Part shown: positions 63,954-64,000 of the stretch, in pieces
How the letters are laid out: each line of letters begins with the position of its first letter
Position numbering within the stretch: the stretch's first letter is position 1
Assembly (NCBI RefSeq): GCF_000300975.2
Contig: NZ_AEEC02000008.1
Span: 118,509-182,508, forward strand
Reading direction: 5' to 3'
Source of the DNA: Herbaspirillum frisingense GSF30
Lineage (GTDB): Bacteria; Pseudomonadota; Gammaproteobacteria; Burkholderiales; Burkholderiaceae_D
Length of the DNA: 64,000 nt
Made by a program: the position numbers and the translations under genes
Notes under the pieces: generated by a model
Database searches by the model: none
What the model saw: the letters and a program-made list of their open reading frames with translations, nothing else
What the model was told of the DNA's origin: nothing

Positions 63954-64000
63954 ATGGCTGACATCCACTGCCAGGGACTGGCCAAGCACTATGCCGGTGG
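63954..64000 (+). CDS. ABC transporter ATP-binding protein, MalK/UgpC type (partial)
   Basis: Only the first 15 codons are in the window, starting MADIHCQGLAKHYAGG two bases after the dehydrogenase stop codon. The pattern and position match the MalK/SmoK-type ATPase expected for this operon, but too little is present for proof. Confidence 0.6.
   Translation, partial: MADIHCQGLAKHYAG

Overview
The window is a GC-rich, densely packed bacterial chromosome segment with Gram-negative features: TonB receptor, periplasmic binding proteins, lipoproteins and a type VI secretion toxin. The gene set and arrangement (kgtP-dctBD, DUF3311-mctP, mgtA, maeB, BTH_I2691-type effector) point to a betaproteobacterium of the Oxalobacteraceae, most likely Herbaspirillum. 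That assignment comes from family knowledge, not from a search. No rRNA, tRNA, CRISPR array, transposase or prophage was recognised.

Layout. 1-9.4 kb: a partial amino-acid ABC binding protein, an RpiR regulator, a LysR regulator divergent from a ureohydrolase-Rid pair, an AmpR-like regulator divergent from a class A beta-lactamase, a hydratase/FAH-family gene, and a MerR-aldo/keto reductase operon. 9.8-21.2 kb: carbon metabolism, with a DUF3311-mctP monocarboxylate symporter, a thiolase, a beta-carbonic anhydrase, dctB-dctD next to a kgtP permease that has a sigma-54 promoter, and the malic enzyme maeB. 21.6-28.4 kb: housekeeping genes thiL-pgpA-pncC, pyrF, lemA with two TPM-domain genes, and dacB. 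28.7-34.1 kb: a MASE2-GGDEF cyclase, a 60-residue membrane protein, and mgtA behind a long structured leader.

34.5-38.1 kb is the most distinctive accessory region: a VasX-like (BTH_I2691 family) type VI effector followed two bases later by a DUF6708 membrane protein, the likely immunity partner. No VgrG, adaptor or secretion cluster is present, and base composition drops towards AT across the effector C-terminus and its partner.

38.2-48.3 kb: signalling. A four-gene operon encodes a giant hybrid kinase, CheR, CheB and a receiver-kinase, all with overlapping ends. DUF1345, a 72-residue protein coupled to a SecD-head-like lipoprotein, and a TctDE-like two-component pair follow. 48.6-53.0 kb: iron uptake (TonB receptor plus PiuC dioxygenase) and a drug-efflux MFS protein. 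53.1-57.2 kb: an SsuABC/TauABC-like importer with two tandem paralogous binding proteins. 57.4-64 kb: another two-component pair, then a polyol/sugar ABC importer operon with a sorbitol/xylitol-type dehydrogenase and the start of the ATPase gene, which runs off the window. A REP-like palindrome separates its binding protein from its permeases.

Non-coding signals recorded include several strong terminators, a MerR-type 19-bp-spacer promoter, a sigma-54 promoter with a candidate enhancer, paired palindromes between maeB and thiL, and a candidate leader peptide plus alternative hairpins ahead of mgtA.
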